Notes: generated from the letters alone by a model not told the origin. A DNA stretch of 43,799 nucleotides from Nitrospirota bacterium (GCA_028876065.1 JAGWTI010000018.1:1-43799), one strand, 5' to 3'. Shown: positions 17,062-26,269, counted from the first letter of the stretch. Made by a program: numbers and translations.

Positions 17062-18003
17062 TCAGGGCACGAGCATGCGGTCGACCGCCTCGCAGAGCTC
17101 GGTGACGGCCTTGGCCGATTGGGTCAGCGCCGCCCGCTCGTCCGACGCCAGGTCGTACTCGACGATCGCCTCCGCGCCCTCCCGGCCCAGTTTGACCGGC
17201 ACGCCGATCACCACGTCGTTCAATCCGTACTCGCCCCGGCAGCGGACGGCGCAGGGCAGCACGCGCTTCTGGTCCTTCAGAATCGCTTCGACCATCTCCA
17301 CGGCCGCCGCCGAGGGGGCGTAGAAGGCGCTGCCGGTCTTGAGCAGGTTGACGATCTCCGCGCCGCCGTCGCGCGTGCGTTTGATCATCGCCTCCAGTTT
17401 ATCCTTGGGCAGCCATTCGCTGAGCGGGCGGCCCGCCACCGTCGTGTAGCGCATGACCGGCACCATCGAATCCCCGTGCCCGCCCAGCACCATGGCCTGC
17501 ACGTCGTGGACCGACACGCCGAGCTCCGCGGCGATGAACGAGCGGAACCGCGCCGAGTCCAGGACCCCCGCCATGCCCAGCACCCGCTGGTGGGGCAGCT
17601 GGCTGACTCGCTGCGCCACGTGAACCATGGCATCCAGGGGATTCGTGACCATGATCAGGATGACCTCGGGCGAGCGGGACACGAGTTCGCGCACGACGGT
17701 CTGGACGATCTTCGCGTTGGTGGCCAGGAGATCGTCCCGGCTCATGCCCGGCTTGCGCGGCACGCCGGAGGTGATCACCGCCACCGCCGATCCCTCGGTC
17801 TCCGTATACCCGTTGGCGCCGACCACTTGCGCGTCGTACCCGCAGACCGGCCCCGCTTGCGAGAGGTCCAGCGCCTTGCCTTGCGGCACTCCCTCGACGA
17901 TATCCACCAGGACGACGTCGTAGCAGTTCTTCTCGACCAGCCGCTGGGCGGTCGTGCCGCCGACGTTGCCCGCCCCTACCACCGTGACCTTGGGTCGCCC
18001 CAT
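17062..18003 (-). CDS. mdh: Malate dehydrogenase (LDH-like type)
   Basis: 313 residues. NAD-binding [10 protein letters not shown] at the N-terminus with DIVEG (Asp for NAD over NADP), substrate loop [14 protein letters not shown] with Arg residues, [15 protein letters not shown], and catalytic GGHGDSMVP. These define bacterial malate dehydrogenase of the LDH-like group, interconverting malate and oxaloacetate in the oxidative or reductive TCA cycle. ATG 18001-18003 has GAGGAG 8 bp upstream; a GTG five codons earlier would bury that site. Transcribed away from the repeat-flanked 131-residue gene, same strand, 95 bp apart. Confidence 0.96.
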   Translation of the reverse strand: MGRPKVTVVGAGNVGGTTAQRLVEKNCYDVVLVDIVEGVPQGKALDLSQAGPVCGYDAQVVGANGYTETEGSAVAVITSGVPRKPGMSRDDLLATNAKIVQTVVRELVSRSPEVILIMVTNPLDAMVHVAQRVSQLPHQRVLGMAGVLDSARFRSFIAAELGVSVHDVQAMVLGGHGDSMVPVMRYTTVAGRPLSEWLPKDKLEAMIKRTRDGGAEIVNLLKTGSAFYAPSAAAVEMVEAILKDQKRVLPCAVRCRGEYGLNDVVIGVPVKLGREGAEAIVEYDLASDERAALTQSAKAVTELCEAVDRMLVP

Positions 18004-18098
18004 GCTCTCACTCCTCACGCTGAATGATGACCGCCGTCCGACGACCGATGCCTACAGGAATCCGCCCCCCGCATTCTGCCTTCATCGCGCCGTATTCA

Positions 18099-18494
18099 TC
18101 AATGATTTTCGTGCTCCGTCCAGCCCGCCACCTTGAAATTGATCGTGCAGACGAAGTTCTCGCCGTCGTAAAAATTCACCTTGATCTTCTTCTTGCCGTA
18201 GGTCTTGGCCAGAAATTCCTCCGGATGATCGATCAGCTCCTGATAGTGGCCCGCTCCATACTGTCCCAGTTCGTGGAACGTCACGATCATCCCTTCTTTC
18301 ACTTCCTGCAGGACCTTGATCCAGCAACGGGGGAAGACTTCCCGGAACTTGACGTCGATCTCCTCCTTGGTCGGCTCGCCCCGATCCTCGCCCGGCGTCA
18401 CCGGCTTGGCGAACTTGGCCAGGCGCCGCACATAGGGATACTGGTGGCCGGTAAAGAGCTTATAGAGCCAGGGCGGCACAGTCTTTTGTGACAT
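18099..18494 (-). CDS. Conserved-looking protein of unknown function
   Basis: 131 residues from ATG 18492-18494. Not recognised. It is soluble (no membrane segment or signal), rich in Lys, Glu and aromatics, with PPWLYKLFTGHQYPYVRRLA near the N-terminus and a C-terminal KVNFYDGENFVCTINFKVAG, which looks beta-rich. The start codon lies against an inverted repeat island, leaving no ribosome-binding site; the frame stays open into the repeat up to 18566. Lying between norD-like and mdh on the same strand, it may be cotranscribed with either. Confidence 0.6.
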   Translation of the reverse strand: MSQKTVPPWLYKLFTGHQYPYVRRLAKFAKPVTPGEDRGEPTKEEIDVKFREVFPRCWIKVLQEVKEGMIVTFHELGQYGAGHYQELIDHPEEFLAKTYGKKKIKVNFYDGENFVCTINFKVAGWTEHENH

Positions 18495-18497
18495 GGC

Positions 18498-18585
18498 AAA
18501 TTTTGAATTATGAATTGTGAATTTTGAATTGAGGATTGGCCCGAGTTCCCATAATTTATCATTCAAAATTCAACATTCACAATTC
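18498..18585. repeat. AT-rich inverted repeat island (GAATTNTGAATT type)
   Basis: Fills the whole gap between the norD-like stop and the 131-residue gene. The left arm (18498-18533) is four degenerate units such as AATTTTGAATTATGAATTG; the right arm (18551-18585) is the inverse, CATTCAAAATTCAACATTC. A 17-bp core separates them. Related islands lie at 22910, 35887 and 40066. Confidence 0.85.
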
Positions 18586-18590
18586 TCTTT

Positions 18591-21500
18591 CTACGCCGTG
18601 AGGCGATGATAGGTCCGCGGCAACTGCTCCGGCAACGCCCCCGCATGGTCCATGATCAGGTAGCGGACCTCGCCGTACATCCGCTTGAGGTAATCGTCGG
18701 CTTCGCGATCCACGGTGATGCAAAAAGGGTCGAGCCCCTTCGCGCGGGCCTCCCGCAAGGCGGCTTTCGTATCTTCCAAGGAGTACTCGTCCGTGTAGCC
18801 CTCATCAAGAGGCTTGCCGTCGCTCAACAGCACCAAGAGCCGGACTTTCGCCGGTTGGGCCAGCAGCTTGCGGGTCGCGTGGCGGATGGCCGCCCCGTCC
18901 CGGTTCTGTTGCAGCGGTTCGACGGCGCCAAGCCGGGAGGCCATGCGCAGGCCGGCCGGCTCGTCGAACTCCTTCAGGATGACGAAATCCACCTGGCGCC
19001 GCCCCCGCCCTGAGTAGCCGTAGACGGCGTACCGGTCGCCGATCGCTTCGAGGGCCTCGCCCAGCAGCACCAGCCCTTCCTTCTCGATGTCGATCACGCG
19101 GCGCGTCCGCCCGCCGGCCGATTCGATCTGCCTGCTGGTGGACCCGCTCAGGTCCACCAGGAAGGCGGCGGCCACGTCCCGCTCGCACTTCTCGCGCCGG
19201 ACGTACAGCCGGTCGGAAGAATCGGCCCCGGCGGCCAGCTCGGCCCGGCGGCGAACCACCGCATCCAGGTCCAATTCTTCGCCGTCCGTCTGGCCCGACA
19301 CGCGCCGCAAACCAGGAGGGCGGAGCGCTTCGAAGTACCGGCGCAGCAGCCGGACCGCCGCCCCATGCTCCGCCAACGTGGCTTCGGCAAAATCCGTGGC
19401 GCCCTCCGGCGCCGCCCGCTCGACCACCCGGCACCAGCCTTGGCGGTAATCCTGGATGAGCCCATCCCACTCGTCGTACAGAAACGTCTGGGCCTGGGCC
19501 GGCTCTGCTTGGTGCGCTCCGGCCCGGCCCTCGTCCACCGCCAGCCAGTGGTCCACCACCGAGCCAGGATCGCGGCCCCGTTCCACTTCATCGGACGTCA
19601 ACTCGCGCGGCTGCCGGCCCTGCGATCCGCGGCCCGCTGCGCCGCCCCGCGCAAAAGCTTCGGCGGACGCAAAGGTCAGTCCTTGCGGGTGCTCGCCCTT
19701 GTCCTCTCCCCCGGCCCCCCGGTCCGTGACCAGCTCCGGGTTCATCTCGCCGCGATAGGCCCAATTCGTCACCGGCCGGTAGGCCTCGGCTGTTTCCTCG
19801 GACGATGTGGGTCCTGCGCCCACGTCGGCGCTCGGTTCGGAGGCTTCGCCCTCCCCTGTCGGACGCTTGGCGGCCAGCATGTCGTCCAGCAGGACATAGA
19901 CCCGATCCGCCAGCCGCACCGCGTCTTCGGCCAGCGCGCCCGGCGCAAGGATGGCCCGGCATTGGGTCCAGGCCAGCTCCACCACCTCGGCAATCGACGC
20001 TGGAATCCGGAACGCCTCCCGGTCCTGGGTGGACAACAGCAACAGCGCGTCCACGACCATCTCCCGCACCGTCATGCCGTGCAACAGCGACCGCGTCCTG
20101 GCCGCGTCACGCGCCAGCGCCGCCAGATCGTTTTTGAGCCCCGGATATTCGAGCTGGAGCAAATACTCGACCCGCGCATCTTCCAGCAAGGTCCACAAGT
20201 CGCGGATCAACCCCGGCTGCGGATAGAGGGCAAAGACCTCGGCCAGGTTGGCCGGCTCCTGCGTTCGGCCGTAGCGGGCTCGCACCGACCGGATGAGCTC
20301 CGCCAGCCGGCCCAGTGCCAGACCATAGGTCCCGAACTCCAGGTGCCCCGCTTCATGCGCCGTCATCACCGTGTAGAGCCGGACATTGTCCTCGCGCTTG
20401 TCGTAGCGGCGCAGGATCGCCGGCAAGGCAATCGTCCGCCCCTCGCCGCTCACCATCGCCCTGGCTTGCCCCTTCGCCGGCTCCTGCTCCGTGTCGGGGA
20501 GCGACCGGATCGTGACGTCGGTTCCGCAGAGCCCCTGCGCAAAAAGCTTCAGGGATCGGGCGACCTGCCGCAACGGCACGCCGCTCACCGCCTGCGTCAC
20601 CGACTCGAGCGCCTTTTTCGTCTCCAGCGCAAAGTAGGCCCGTGCCCCTTCGGGGCTGTAGCCCAGCACCTCCATCCCGCCCCGGTACCAGAGTTCGAAC
20701 TTGTCCTGCGCCTGCTCCCCCGCGCCGGTCAGGGCCAGGATGTCGGGACAACGACGCCAATAGGCCAGCGCCGACTCGGCATCGCGCTCGCCGACCAGCA
20801 GGCCATACTGCAGGCAGCGGAGCCGCCAGGCTTCCGTGGGCATCCGCCGCAGCAGCGCCGGGGACTCGGCCAGAAAGGCGATCGCCGCCTCGGGGGCGCG
20901 ATCGGCCAGCACCGATCCCATCTGGACGACCAACCCCCGCACCGCCGACTCCGGCACGTCGCCCAGGATCATCGGGCTGGTGCGGAAAAATTCCAACGTG
21001 CCCACATAATCGGTCTTGCCCAGGCTGTTCTGCTGGATCAGCTTCATCCCGAACCCGACCCAGGCGCGCACCTGCTCCAACGGCAAGACCGCCGCAAGCG
21101 CGGGGCTCTGGCGGAAGAACTCGATGCCCAGGACGAAATCCATGCGGGCCAGCTCGACGCCGACCCCGGCCCAGGCCGGCCATCGCTCGGCTGGAAGCAC
21201 CGCGAGCAGTTCGGGCGCCTGGCGGATCAACTCCAGCGCGACATTGACATCGCTGTCCGCCAACTCCAAGGCCAAGTCGAGCGCCTGTCGTCGGGCCGGT
21301 TCCGTTTCGATCAATCCGAGCAGCAACGGGCTTTCCTTGAAATACTTCATGGCCACGGCGCCGGACGAACCGGCCAGTGCCACCCCCAGATCCAGCCAGG
21401 GGACCACCGAACCCAAGGCGCCCCGCCGGTCCAATTCAGGCAGGGCCTCGATCGCCGCCTGCGTCGCCTTCGCGGAAGCGTCGGCCAGTTCGTCGAAGAG

Positions 21501-21635
21501 GCTCAGCACGGCGGGCACCGAGCCAGCCCCTTCCAGTTTGGCGACCATGTCAGCGGCGACAGACCGGTCCAGAGTCCCGCTCAGGCGCGAGCGCAGACGT
21601 TCGGCAAAATGGTCGGGAGAAGCGGCTTGTGTCAT
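18591..21635 (-). CDS. norD: NorD/CbbO-like von Willebrand factor A (VWA) protein
   Basis: 1014 residues from ATG 21633-21635; no signal peptide. Residues about 90-330 hold five or six degenerate repeats built around FFRQSPALAAVLP and EFFRTSPMILGDVP, an unusual helical-repeat N-terminus. Near residue 423 there is HEAGHLEFG, a zinc-metallopeptidase-like HExxH. The C-terminal VWA domain (about 815-1010) has the metal site DLSGSTS and later LSDGKPLDEGYTDEYSLEDT. Such proteins work with MoxR-type AAA+ ATPases (NorQ/CbbQ) to activate or insert metal into enzymes. A NorQ-like gene lies about 6 kb away (27440-28273), not adjacent, and no nor or cbb structural genes are in the window, so the client is unknown. 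Confidence 0.85.
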   Translation of the reverse strand: MTQAASPDHFAERLRSRLSGTLDRSVAADMVAKLEGAGSVPAVLSLFDELADASAKATQAAIEALPELDRRGALGSVVPWLDLGVALAGSSGAVAMKYFKESPLLLGLIETEPARRQALDLALELADSDVNVALELIRQAPELLAVLPAERWPAWAGVGVELARMDFVLGIEFFRQSPALAAVLPLEQVRAWVGFGMKLIQQNSLGKTDYVGTLEFFRTSPMILGDVPESAVRGLVVQMGSVLADRAPEAAIAFLAESPALLRRMPTEAWRLRCLQYGLLVGERDAESALAYWRRCPDILALTGAGEQAQDKFELWYRGGMEVLGYSPEGARAYFALETKKALESVTQAVSGVPLRQVARSLKLFAQGLCGTDVTIRSLPDTEQEPAKGQARAMVSGEGRTIALPAILRRYDKREDNVRLYTVMTAHEAGHLEFGTYGLALGRLAELIRSVRARYGRTQEPANLAEVFALYPQPGLIRDLWTLLEDARVEYLLQLEYPGLKNDLAALARDAARTRSLLHGMTVREMVVDALLLLSTQDREAFRIPASIAEVVELAWTQCRAILAPGALAEDAVRLADRVYVLLDDMLAAKRPTGEGEASEPSADVGAGPTSSEETAEAYRPVTNWAYRGEMNPELVTDRGAGGEDKGEHPQGLTFASAEAFARGGAAGRGSQGRQPRELTSDEVERGRDPGSVVDHWLAVDEGRAGAHQAEPAQAQTFLYDEWDGLIQDYRQGWCRVVERAAPEGATDFAEATLAEHGAAVRLLRRYFEALRPPGLRRVSGQTDGEELDLDAVVRRRAELAAGADSSDRLYVRREKCERDVAAAFLVDLSGSTSRQIESAGGRTRRVIDIEKEGLVLLGEALEAIGDRYAVYGYSGRGRRQVDFVILKEFDEPAGLRMASRLGAVEPLQQNRDGAAIRHATRKLLAQPAKVRLLVLLSDGKPLDEGYTDEYSLEDTKAALREARAKGLDPFCITVDREADDYLKRMYGEVRYLIMDHAGALPEQLPRTYHRLTA

Positions 21636-21760
21636 GGTCTTGAAGCCTGGCGAATCGGTGGATTGTAAAGCAGGCGGGAATGCTTGTAAACTGCTCACCG
21701 CCGGTGCCGCTCGATGGTCCTCGGCGGACTTTTTCAACATCCAGCCAAAAGGAATGGTGC

Positions 21761-22198
21761 ATGGGAGAGCCGAGCCAAGCCAGTCTCGATAAAATGTGGA
21801 AGTTCGCGAAGGGCTTCGCGGAGAAGAGCGGCACCGCCTTCCACCCCACCCCCGCCGTGACGGAAGCCGTGGTGAAGGGGCTGGCGATGCATGTGGAGGA
21901 GTTGGGCAAGCCCCTCTGCCCCTGCAACTTCTACAAGGACAAACAGGCGGAGGCCAAACTCCGCCGCTGGATCTGCGCCTGCGACGAGATGCAGATTTAT
22001 AAATACTGCCACTGTTTGCTGTTCGTGCGGGAAGACGGGATGCCGATCACGGAATACCTGCCGGAAGGCCATGAAGGGCGGGAAGTGTACGGGGTGATCA
22101 CGGACCCGACGCCGGACAAAGGCCGAGCCTTGCGTCACAAGGCCGCCCAACCGGAAACGGCCACGCCCGCAACCCAGGACGACCAACGGAAACCTTGA
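21761..22198 (+). CDS. Ferredoxin-thioredoxin reductase catalytic chain-like protein
   Basis: 145 residues from ATG 21761 with AAGGAA 7 bp upstream. All six conserved cysteines are present in the spacing CPC-x16-CAC-x8-CHC (LCPCNFY, WICACDE, KYCHCLLF); in plant and cyanobacterial FTR the middle motif is CPC. In FTR four of these bind a 4Fe-4S cluster and two form the redox-active disulfide that reduces thioredoxin. No variable (FTR alpha) chain is near. The tail after about residue 110 is extra, low in structure and Thr/Pro-rich. The ferredoxin and Fe-S genes at 14-16 kb could supply electrons, an inference. Confidence 0.9.
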   Translation: MGEPSQASLDKMWKFAKGFAEKSGTAFHPTPAVTEAVVKGLAMHVEELGKPLCPCNFYKDKQAEAKLRRWICACDEMQIYKYCHCLLFVREDGMPITEYLPEGHEGREVYGVITDPTPDKGRALRHKAAQPETATPATQDDQRKP

Positions 22199-23484
22199 CC
22201 CCTCGCGCGATGCGTCTCCGCGGAGCCGCAGGTCTGTGCCTCGGCTCCCTCTTGCTCACATCCCTGGGGGCCATGCAACCAGTCGAGCCGTCCAGCCTGC
22301 CGATCGCCAGCGACCAAGCCAAAGCCTTACAGACCCACGTCCGCTTTCTGGCCGACCCCTCGCTCCAGGGACGCAAACCGGGCACGCAGGGCAACCGGGC
22401 CGCGGCGGAATACATCAAGAGCCGTTTTCAGGAAGCAGGGCTGGTCCCCCTGTCATCGCTGGGCGGCTATGGACAGAGTCTGCCGGCCCGGTTGGGCGAC
22501 AACCTGCTCGGGCTCAGGCCGGCGGCCGAGGCCACAGCGCAAGCCCCGTACATTATCGTGGGCGCCCACTATGACCATTTGGGCGGGGCCTATCTCGGCG
22601 CGGATGACAATGCCTCGGGCGTGGCGATCCTGATCGAGCTGGCCCGAACCCTGCCGGCGTCCCGACACCACCATGTCCTGTTCGCCGCCTTCAATGCCGA
22701 GGAGCCGCCCTACATCCGCACCCAGCAGATGGGGTCTCAGTACTTTGCCGATCACCTGCCGCAAGAGATCGGCTCCCTGGATGCGATCCAGGCCGTCGTC
22801 ATCATGGACATCATGGGCGGCGTCCATTGGGAACCCCTGCGCGAGACGGTCGTTGCGGCGGGCGCGGAGAAGAGTCCGGGGCTCTACCGACGCCTCAAGG
22901 AGGCGTCTGGAATGCTGAACGATGAACGCGGAATGATGAACGTTGAACGAAGAAATTCCTCCGTCAGCATTCAACATTCACCGCTCAACGTGCTGCCGCT
23001 CGGCCTGCATCTGATCGAAGAACTCCCCCTGGCCGGCCACGTGCCGTTCAGCGACTATGATGCGTTCCGCAACGCCTCGGTGCCGTTTCTGTTCCTGTCC
23101 AGCGGGCGGACCCCGCGCTACCACCAGCCCACCGACTTACCCGAGACCCTGCACTACGAACGGATGGCGGCCACGGTCCGCTGGCTCGAGCGGCTGCTCT
23201 CCGCCATCGATCAGGACCGGGACCGGTACCGGTTCGACGCGGACCGACTGGAGCTGGCCGACGAGGTAGCGACCTTGCAGCCACTCGCCGCCCAGGCGGC
23301 CGAGCGGGGCCGCGACATTCCCGGCACGTCCTGGCTCTCGCGCCGGGCCATGCAACGGGACGTCGAATGGCTGAAGACCTTCGATCCCCGCTCGCCTCAG
23401 CCGGAGGACATCACAAGACTGGAACGGCTCTCCCTCCGGATACAGTGTTTACTGGCCGACCTGCCTGTCTGTTTTCTACTTTGA
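22195..23484 (+). CDS. M28-family zinc aminopeptidase, exported, with repeat-derived insert
   Basis: 429 residues. The TTG start at 22195 overlaps the FTR stop (TTGA) with a CGGA site; ATG at 22210 is the alternative. An N-terminal hydrophobic signal (LCLGSLLLTSLGA) implies export. The di-zinc ligands of the M28 family are complete: His in GAHYDHLG, bridging Asp in GADDNASG, catalytic Glu-Glu in NAEEPP, Asp in IMDIMGG, and His in YHQPTD. About 28 residues (MLNDERGMMNVERRNSSVSI and following) are translated from an inverted repeat island at 22910-22991, between two conserved parts and in frame. Substrates are unknown; periplasmic peptide trimming is likely. Confidence 0.9.
   Translation: MTPRAMRLRGAAGLCLGSLLLTSLGAMQPVEPSSLPIASDQAKALQTHVRFLADPSLQGRKPGTQGNRAAAEYIKSRFQEAGLVPLSSLGGYGQSLPARLGDNLLGLRPAAEATAQAPYIIVGAHYDHLGGAYLGADDNASGVAILIELARTLPASRHHHVLFAAFNAEEPPYIRTQQMGSQYFADHLPQEIGSLDAIQAVVIMDIMGGVHWEPLRETVVAAGAEKSPGLYRRLKEASGMLNDERGMMNVERRNSSVSIQHSPLNVLPLGLHLIEELPLAGHVPFSDYDAFRNASVPFLFLSSGRTPRYHQPTDLPETLHYERMAATVRWLERLLSAIDQDRDRYRFDADRLELADEVATLQPLAAQAAERGRDIPGTSWLSRRAMQRDVEWLKTFDPRSPQPEDITRLERLSLRIQCLLADLPVCFLL
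22910..22991. repeat. Inverted repeat island inside the M28 peptidase gene
   Basis: The left arm (22910-22949) consists of units like GAATGCTGAACGATGAACG and GAATGATGAACGTTGAACG; the right arm (22964-22991) is inverse (CAGCATTCAACATTCACCG). It is the same architecture as the intergenic islands but sits in a coding frame without a stop. Confidence 0.8.
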
Positions 23485-23488
23485 GCGC

Positions 23489-23842
23489 TCAGAAGGTCAG
23501 CACCCGGTCCGAATCCACGACCCATTGGGCCAACTGACTCATGGTGCTGACGGCCACGCCCTCGATGAGACCCAGCGTCTCCAATCCGCGGGCCGCCACG
23601 CAAGTCCCGCAGGCTTTGACCTGCCCGCCCTTATTCGCAACGGCCTTGAGCATCCGCTCGACGTTGTAATACCCCTGAGGCGTGGTCTGACCGGGCAACG
23701 CAGCGGTGACGGCGTCAGCCATCAGAAAGACTCGCACCTCGGCATCGGCCTGCTCCTGCTGCAATTTCATCGCGAGCCGAAGGGCGTTATAGAGTTTTTC
23801 AGATCCGTAGGGCGCGTCATTGACCATAAACAGGATTTTCAT
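23489..23842 (-). CDS. DsrE/DsrF-like family protein
   Basis: 117 residues. It opens MKILFMVNDAPYGSEKLYNA and has VFLMADAVTAAL, then a conserved-Cys block (VKACGTCVAARGL) and a C-terminal STMSQLAQWVVDSDRVLTF, the layout of the DsrE/YchN-like fold. Members relay sulfur via a Cys or are of unknown role; here the CxxC could carry sulfur or a disulfide. It is convergent with the M28 gene (4 bp) and lies 49 bp beyond the end of the hydroxylase-like gene on the same strand. Confidence 0.88.
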   Translation of the reverse strand: MKILFMVNDAPYGSEKLYNALRLAMKLQQEQADAEVRVFLMADAVTAALPGQTTPQGYYNVERMLKAVANKGGQVKACGTCVAARGLETLGLIEGVAVSTMSQLAQWVVDSDRVLTF

Positions 23843-23891
23843 GCGAGACCTCGCTGTTCTTGTGATTGGCCGATGGCAAGAGCCGGCGGCA

Positions 23892-24710
23892 TCATTCCCT
23901 TCGACTCAATGGGTAGCGTCCCGGCTCACCTGTGAACGGAAGCGTCAGCATCCCGCTCAACCCCAGCCGCATCGGGTCCCGAAACTGCTCCAGGCCGAGC
24001 AGCATGGTCTCCTGCTCTGCCGCAGGATCGGCTCGATAGGTGCCAAGCAGGCGATCCCACCAGGGCAGGTTGAACCCGAAGTTCGTATTCGTCTCCCGCG
24101 GAAGGATCGAATGATGGATGCGATGCATGTCCGGGGTCACGACGACCCATCGCAGGAACCGATCCACCGTCGGAGGCATCCACACGTTGCTGTGGTTGAA
24201 CATGGCGGTCGCATTGAGGAGCACCTCGAAGGCGAGCACGGCGGACGGCGATGCGCCGATCAGCACGACCGCCGCCAGTTTGATCAGCATCGAGAGCACG
24301 ACTTCGATGGGATGGAATCGCGCCCCGGTGGTGACATCCACGTCGAGGTCCGCATGGTGCATCATATGGAAGCGCCAAAGCGCAGGCACCGCATGAAACA
24401 TGACGTGCTGAAGGTAGAGCGCCAAGTCCAGGGCAATCACCGCCAGCAGCCCCTCAAACCAGGCCGGCAAGCCGAGGCGGTTCAGCAGGCCCCAGCCCTG
24501 ATCGGCAACCACAAGCGCCATACCCACCGCCCCACTTGTGAACAGCATCCGGATGACAAACGTGTTCAGCGCGACGATCGAGAGATTCGCCGTCCAGCGT
24601 CGCACCTTGGAGGTCGTCAACCGGCGGCGCGGGCTCATGATCTCCCATAATGCCATGACGCCCAATACGCCCACGAACACGGACAGCCTAATGAATGCGT
24701 CGACGTTCAT
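23892..24710 (-). CDS. Fatty acid hydroxylase / sterol desaturase family protein
   Basis: 272 residues from ATG 24708-24710; the longer upstream frame is the antisense of other DNA. It is a membrane protein with about five hydrophobic segments and the His clusters that bind the di-iron site: HVMFH, HMMHH, FNHSN, and HRIHH, spaced as in the family. It oxidises a lipid or lipid-like substrate using O2 at the membrane. The product in this organism (hydroxylated lipid, hopanoid or carotenoid derivative) cannot be determined. Confidence 0.9.
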   Translation of the reverse strand: MNVDAFIRLSVFVGVLGVMALWEIMSPRRRLTTSKVRRWTANLSIVALNTFVIRMLFTSGAVGMALVVADQGWGLLNRLGLPAWFEGLLAVIALDLALYLQHVMFHAVPALWRFHMMHHADLDVDVTTGARFHPIEVVLSMLIKLAAVVLIGASPSAVLAFEVLLNATAMFNHSNVWMPPTVDRFLRWVVVTPDMHRIHHSILPRETNTNFGFNLPWWDRLLGTYRADPAAEQETMLLGLEQFRDPMRLGLSGMLTLPFTGEPGRYPLSRRE

Positions 24711-24726
24711 GCTTTGGACCTCCGGA

Positions 24727-25878
24727 CTACTCGAAACGATCGAGCCATTCGTTGTCCTCGCTGCCCCGACGGAGTTGCCATCGCACGGGAGCAGAGCCCC
24801 CCCTCCGGCTGAGCAACCTCGCGACCTCGTCCACGGCGAAGCGCGGAACCGGACGAGAGCGGCAGCCCTCCGTCGCCAGACGAACGCCCTGCTGGGCCGG
24901 CACCACCGTCCCGATGCGCGCCGCCGCGATGCCCGCCCGGTGCAGACGCGAGCGGATGGCGGCTTCACGGCTGGGATCAGCGCAGATGAGCAGCGAGCCG
25001 GAGGCGAGCGCGCCCCAGGGATGGAGGCCCAAGTCGGCGCAGAGGCGCGCACCTTCCGGAAGGATTGGAACGGCCGTTTCGTCGATCCTGAGCCCGACCC
25101 CGGCCGCTTCCGCCAGTTCGTAGAGTGCCCCGCTCAAGCCCCCTTCGGTCGGGTCGTGCATGGCGTGGACTCCGCCGCAGGCCAAGGCCAGACGAGCCTC
25201 GCGCATGACGCCGATGCCCGGATCGTCCAGAAACCGGCGGCAGCGGGCGACGAAGCGGGCCGAATGGCGCAACCGCAGGTCTGCCGCTCGTGTCCGCGCC
25301 AGCACCGAGACCGCCTCGATCGGAATCCCCTTGGTCAGCACCAGCGCGTCGCCGACCCGGGCGCCGGCGGTCGTGACGAGGCGGCCCGCCGGGCACAGTC
25401 CCAGCAAGCAGCCGATCAGGACCGGACGCGTGACGGCCTCGGTGATCTCCGTATGCCCGCCGCACAGGGTCACGTCGAGCCGCTGGCATGCCCGGCGCAC
25501 TTGCGCGAGCAAGCCCATGGCCTGCCCTTTCGTGGTCGCGCCGGCCGGGAGCAGGAGCGTGGCCAGGAACCAGCGGGGCGTCGCCCCCATGGTGGCCAGG
25601 TCGTTGGCATTGATCGTGAGCCCGTAGGCGCCGAGGTCCTGCGACAGGAAGGTGATGGGATCGGTCTTGAGGACCAGCAGACGCCGGCCGCCGAGGTCCA
25701 GCGCCGCCGCATCCAGCCCGACGCCAGGCCCGACCAGCAGACCTTGCTCCGTGGATCGGGCGCCGGAGGCCAGGCTGGAGAGGAACCGGCGGAGCAGCGC
25801 CACCGGCAGTTTTCCGGCGGGCAGCAGCGCCGTTCGCCGGCCCACCGGGCGGCGCTCAGTTCCAGCCGACCGGCTCAT
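24727..25878 (-). CDS. AIR synthase-related protein (PurM/HypE/SelD superfamily)
   Basis: 383 residues if started at ATG 25876-25878, which overlaps the upstream lipoprotein end by 23 bp; conserved sequence begins about 20 residues in (PAGKLPVALLRRFL), so a later GTG or CTG is possible. Motifs: DLGGRRLLVLKTDPITF, INANDLATMGATPRWFL, GGHTEITEAV, HDPTEGGLSGALYELAEAAG. These are the ATP-binding and dimer motifs of the family. It is not PurM or SelD by its key residues (no Cys/Sec loop), so the substrate is unknown. It may be cotranscribed with the small upstream genes. Confidence 0.85.
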   Translation of the reverse strand: MSRSAGTERRPVGRRTALLPAGKLPVALLRRFLSSLASGARSTEQGLLVGPGVGLDAAALDLGGRRLLVLKTDPITFLSQDLGAYGLTINANDLATMGATPRWFLATLLLPAGATTKGQAMGLLAQVRRACQRLDVTLCGGHTEITEAVTRPVLIGCLLGLCPAGRLVTTAGARVGDALVLTKGIPIEAVSVLARTRAADLRLRHSARFVARCRRFLDDPGIGVMREARLALACGGVHAMHDPTEGGLSGALYELAEAAGVGLRIDETAVPILPEGARLCADLGLHPWGALASGSLLICADPSREAAIRSRLHRAGIAAARIGTVVPAQQGVRLATEGCRSRPVPRFAVDEVARLLSRRGGSAPVRWQLRRGSEDNEWLDRFE

Positions 25879-26269
25879 AGCCCCGTTCGGCCAAGCAGCG
25901 GTTGACGAAACGTTTGTAGGCCTCGCCCGGATCCGGCGCCCTGAACAACGAGCCGAGCAACCCCCAGACCACGCCGCTGGCCGCCCCGACGGCGGACCCG
26001 CTCCCCGCGGCCCCGACGACCGCGCCCCCCACCGCGCCGGCGGCGGCGCCGATGCCGCCGCTGACCGCCGCATTCTTGGCCGTGTCGGCGGCCCGCCCTT
26101 CGCCCGGCTCCGCACCGGCCTTCTCCGCCATCGCCCGACAGGCGGCGATATCCTGTTCCGCAACGTCCGACCCGACCCGTTTGTAGTGGGCGTTGGGGTA
26201 GAGGACCGGCTTCGGCCCGGCGCAGCCGACGAGGCCGATCACGAGCATCAGGAGGATGGCGTTACGCAT
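25856..26269 (-). CDS. Glycine-zipper lipoprotein
   Basis: 137 residues with a lipobox: MRNAILLMLVIGLVGCAGPK, Cys about residue 16. The middle is a Gly/Ala-rich zipper (SGGIGAAAGAVGGAVVGAAG), typical of small outer-membrane-anchored lipoproteins. Tail: YKRFVNRCLAERGYEPVGW, also common in this group. Its start overlaps the DUF167 gene by 8 bp and its end overlaps the AIR-synthase-like gene. Confidence 0.85.
   Translation of the reverse strand: MRNAILLMLVIGLVGCAGPKPVLYPNAHYKRVGSDVAEQDIAACRAMAEKAGAEPGEGRAADTAKNAAVSGGIGAAAGAVGGAVVGAAGSGSAVGAASGVVWGLLGSLFRAPDPGEAYKRFVNRCLAERGYEPVGWN

Noticed and set aside
12966-18027. Plus-strand frames over folE/queD, the NuoF-like gene and mdh
   Set aside because: Same explanation: antisense of recognised minus-strand genes with intact motifs.
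18498-18585. CRISPR-like array
   Set aside because: Units are short, degenerate and inverted between arms; there are no regular spacers and no cas genes.
19365-21668. A 767-residue plus-strand frame
   Set aside because: Antisense to the norD-like gene, with no motif and the same skewed composition.
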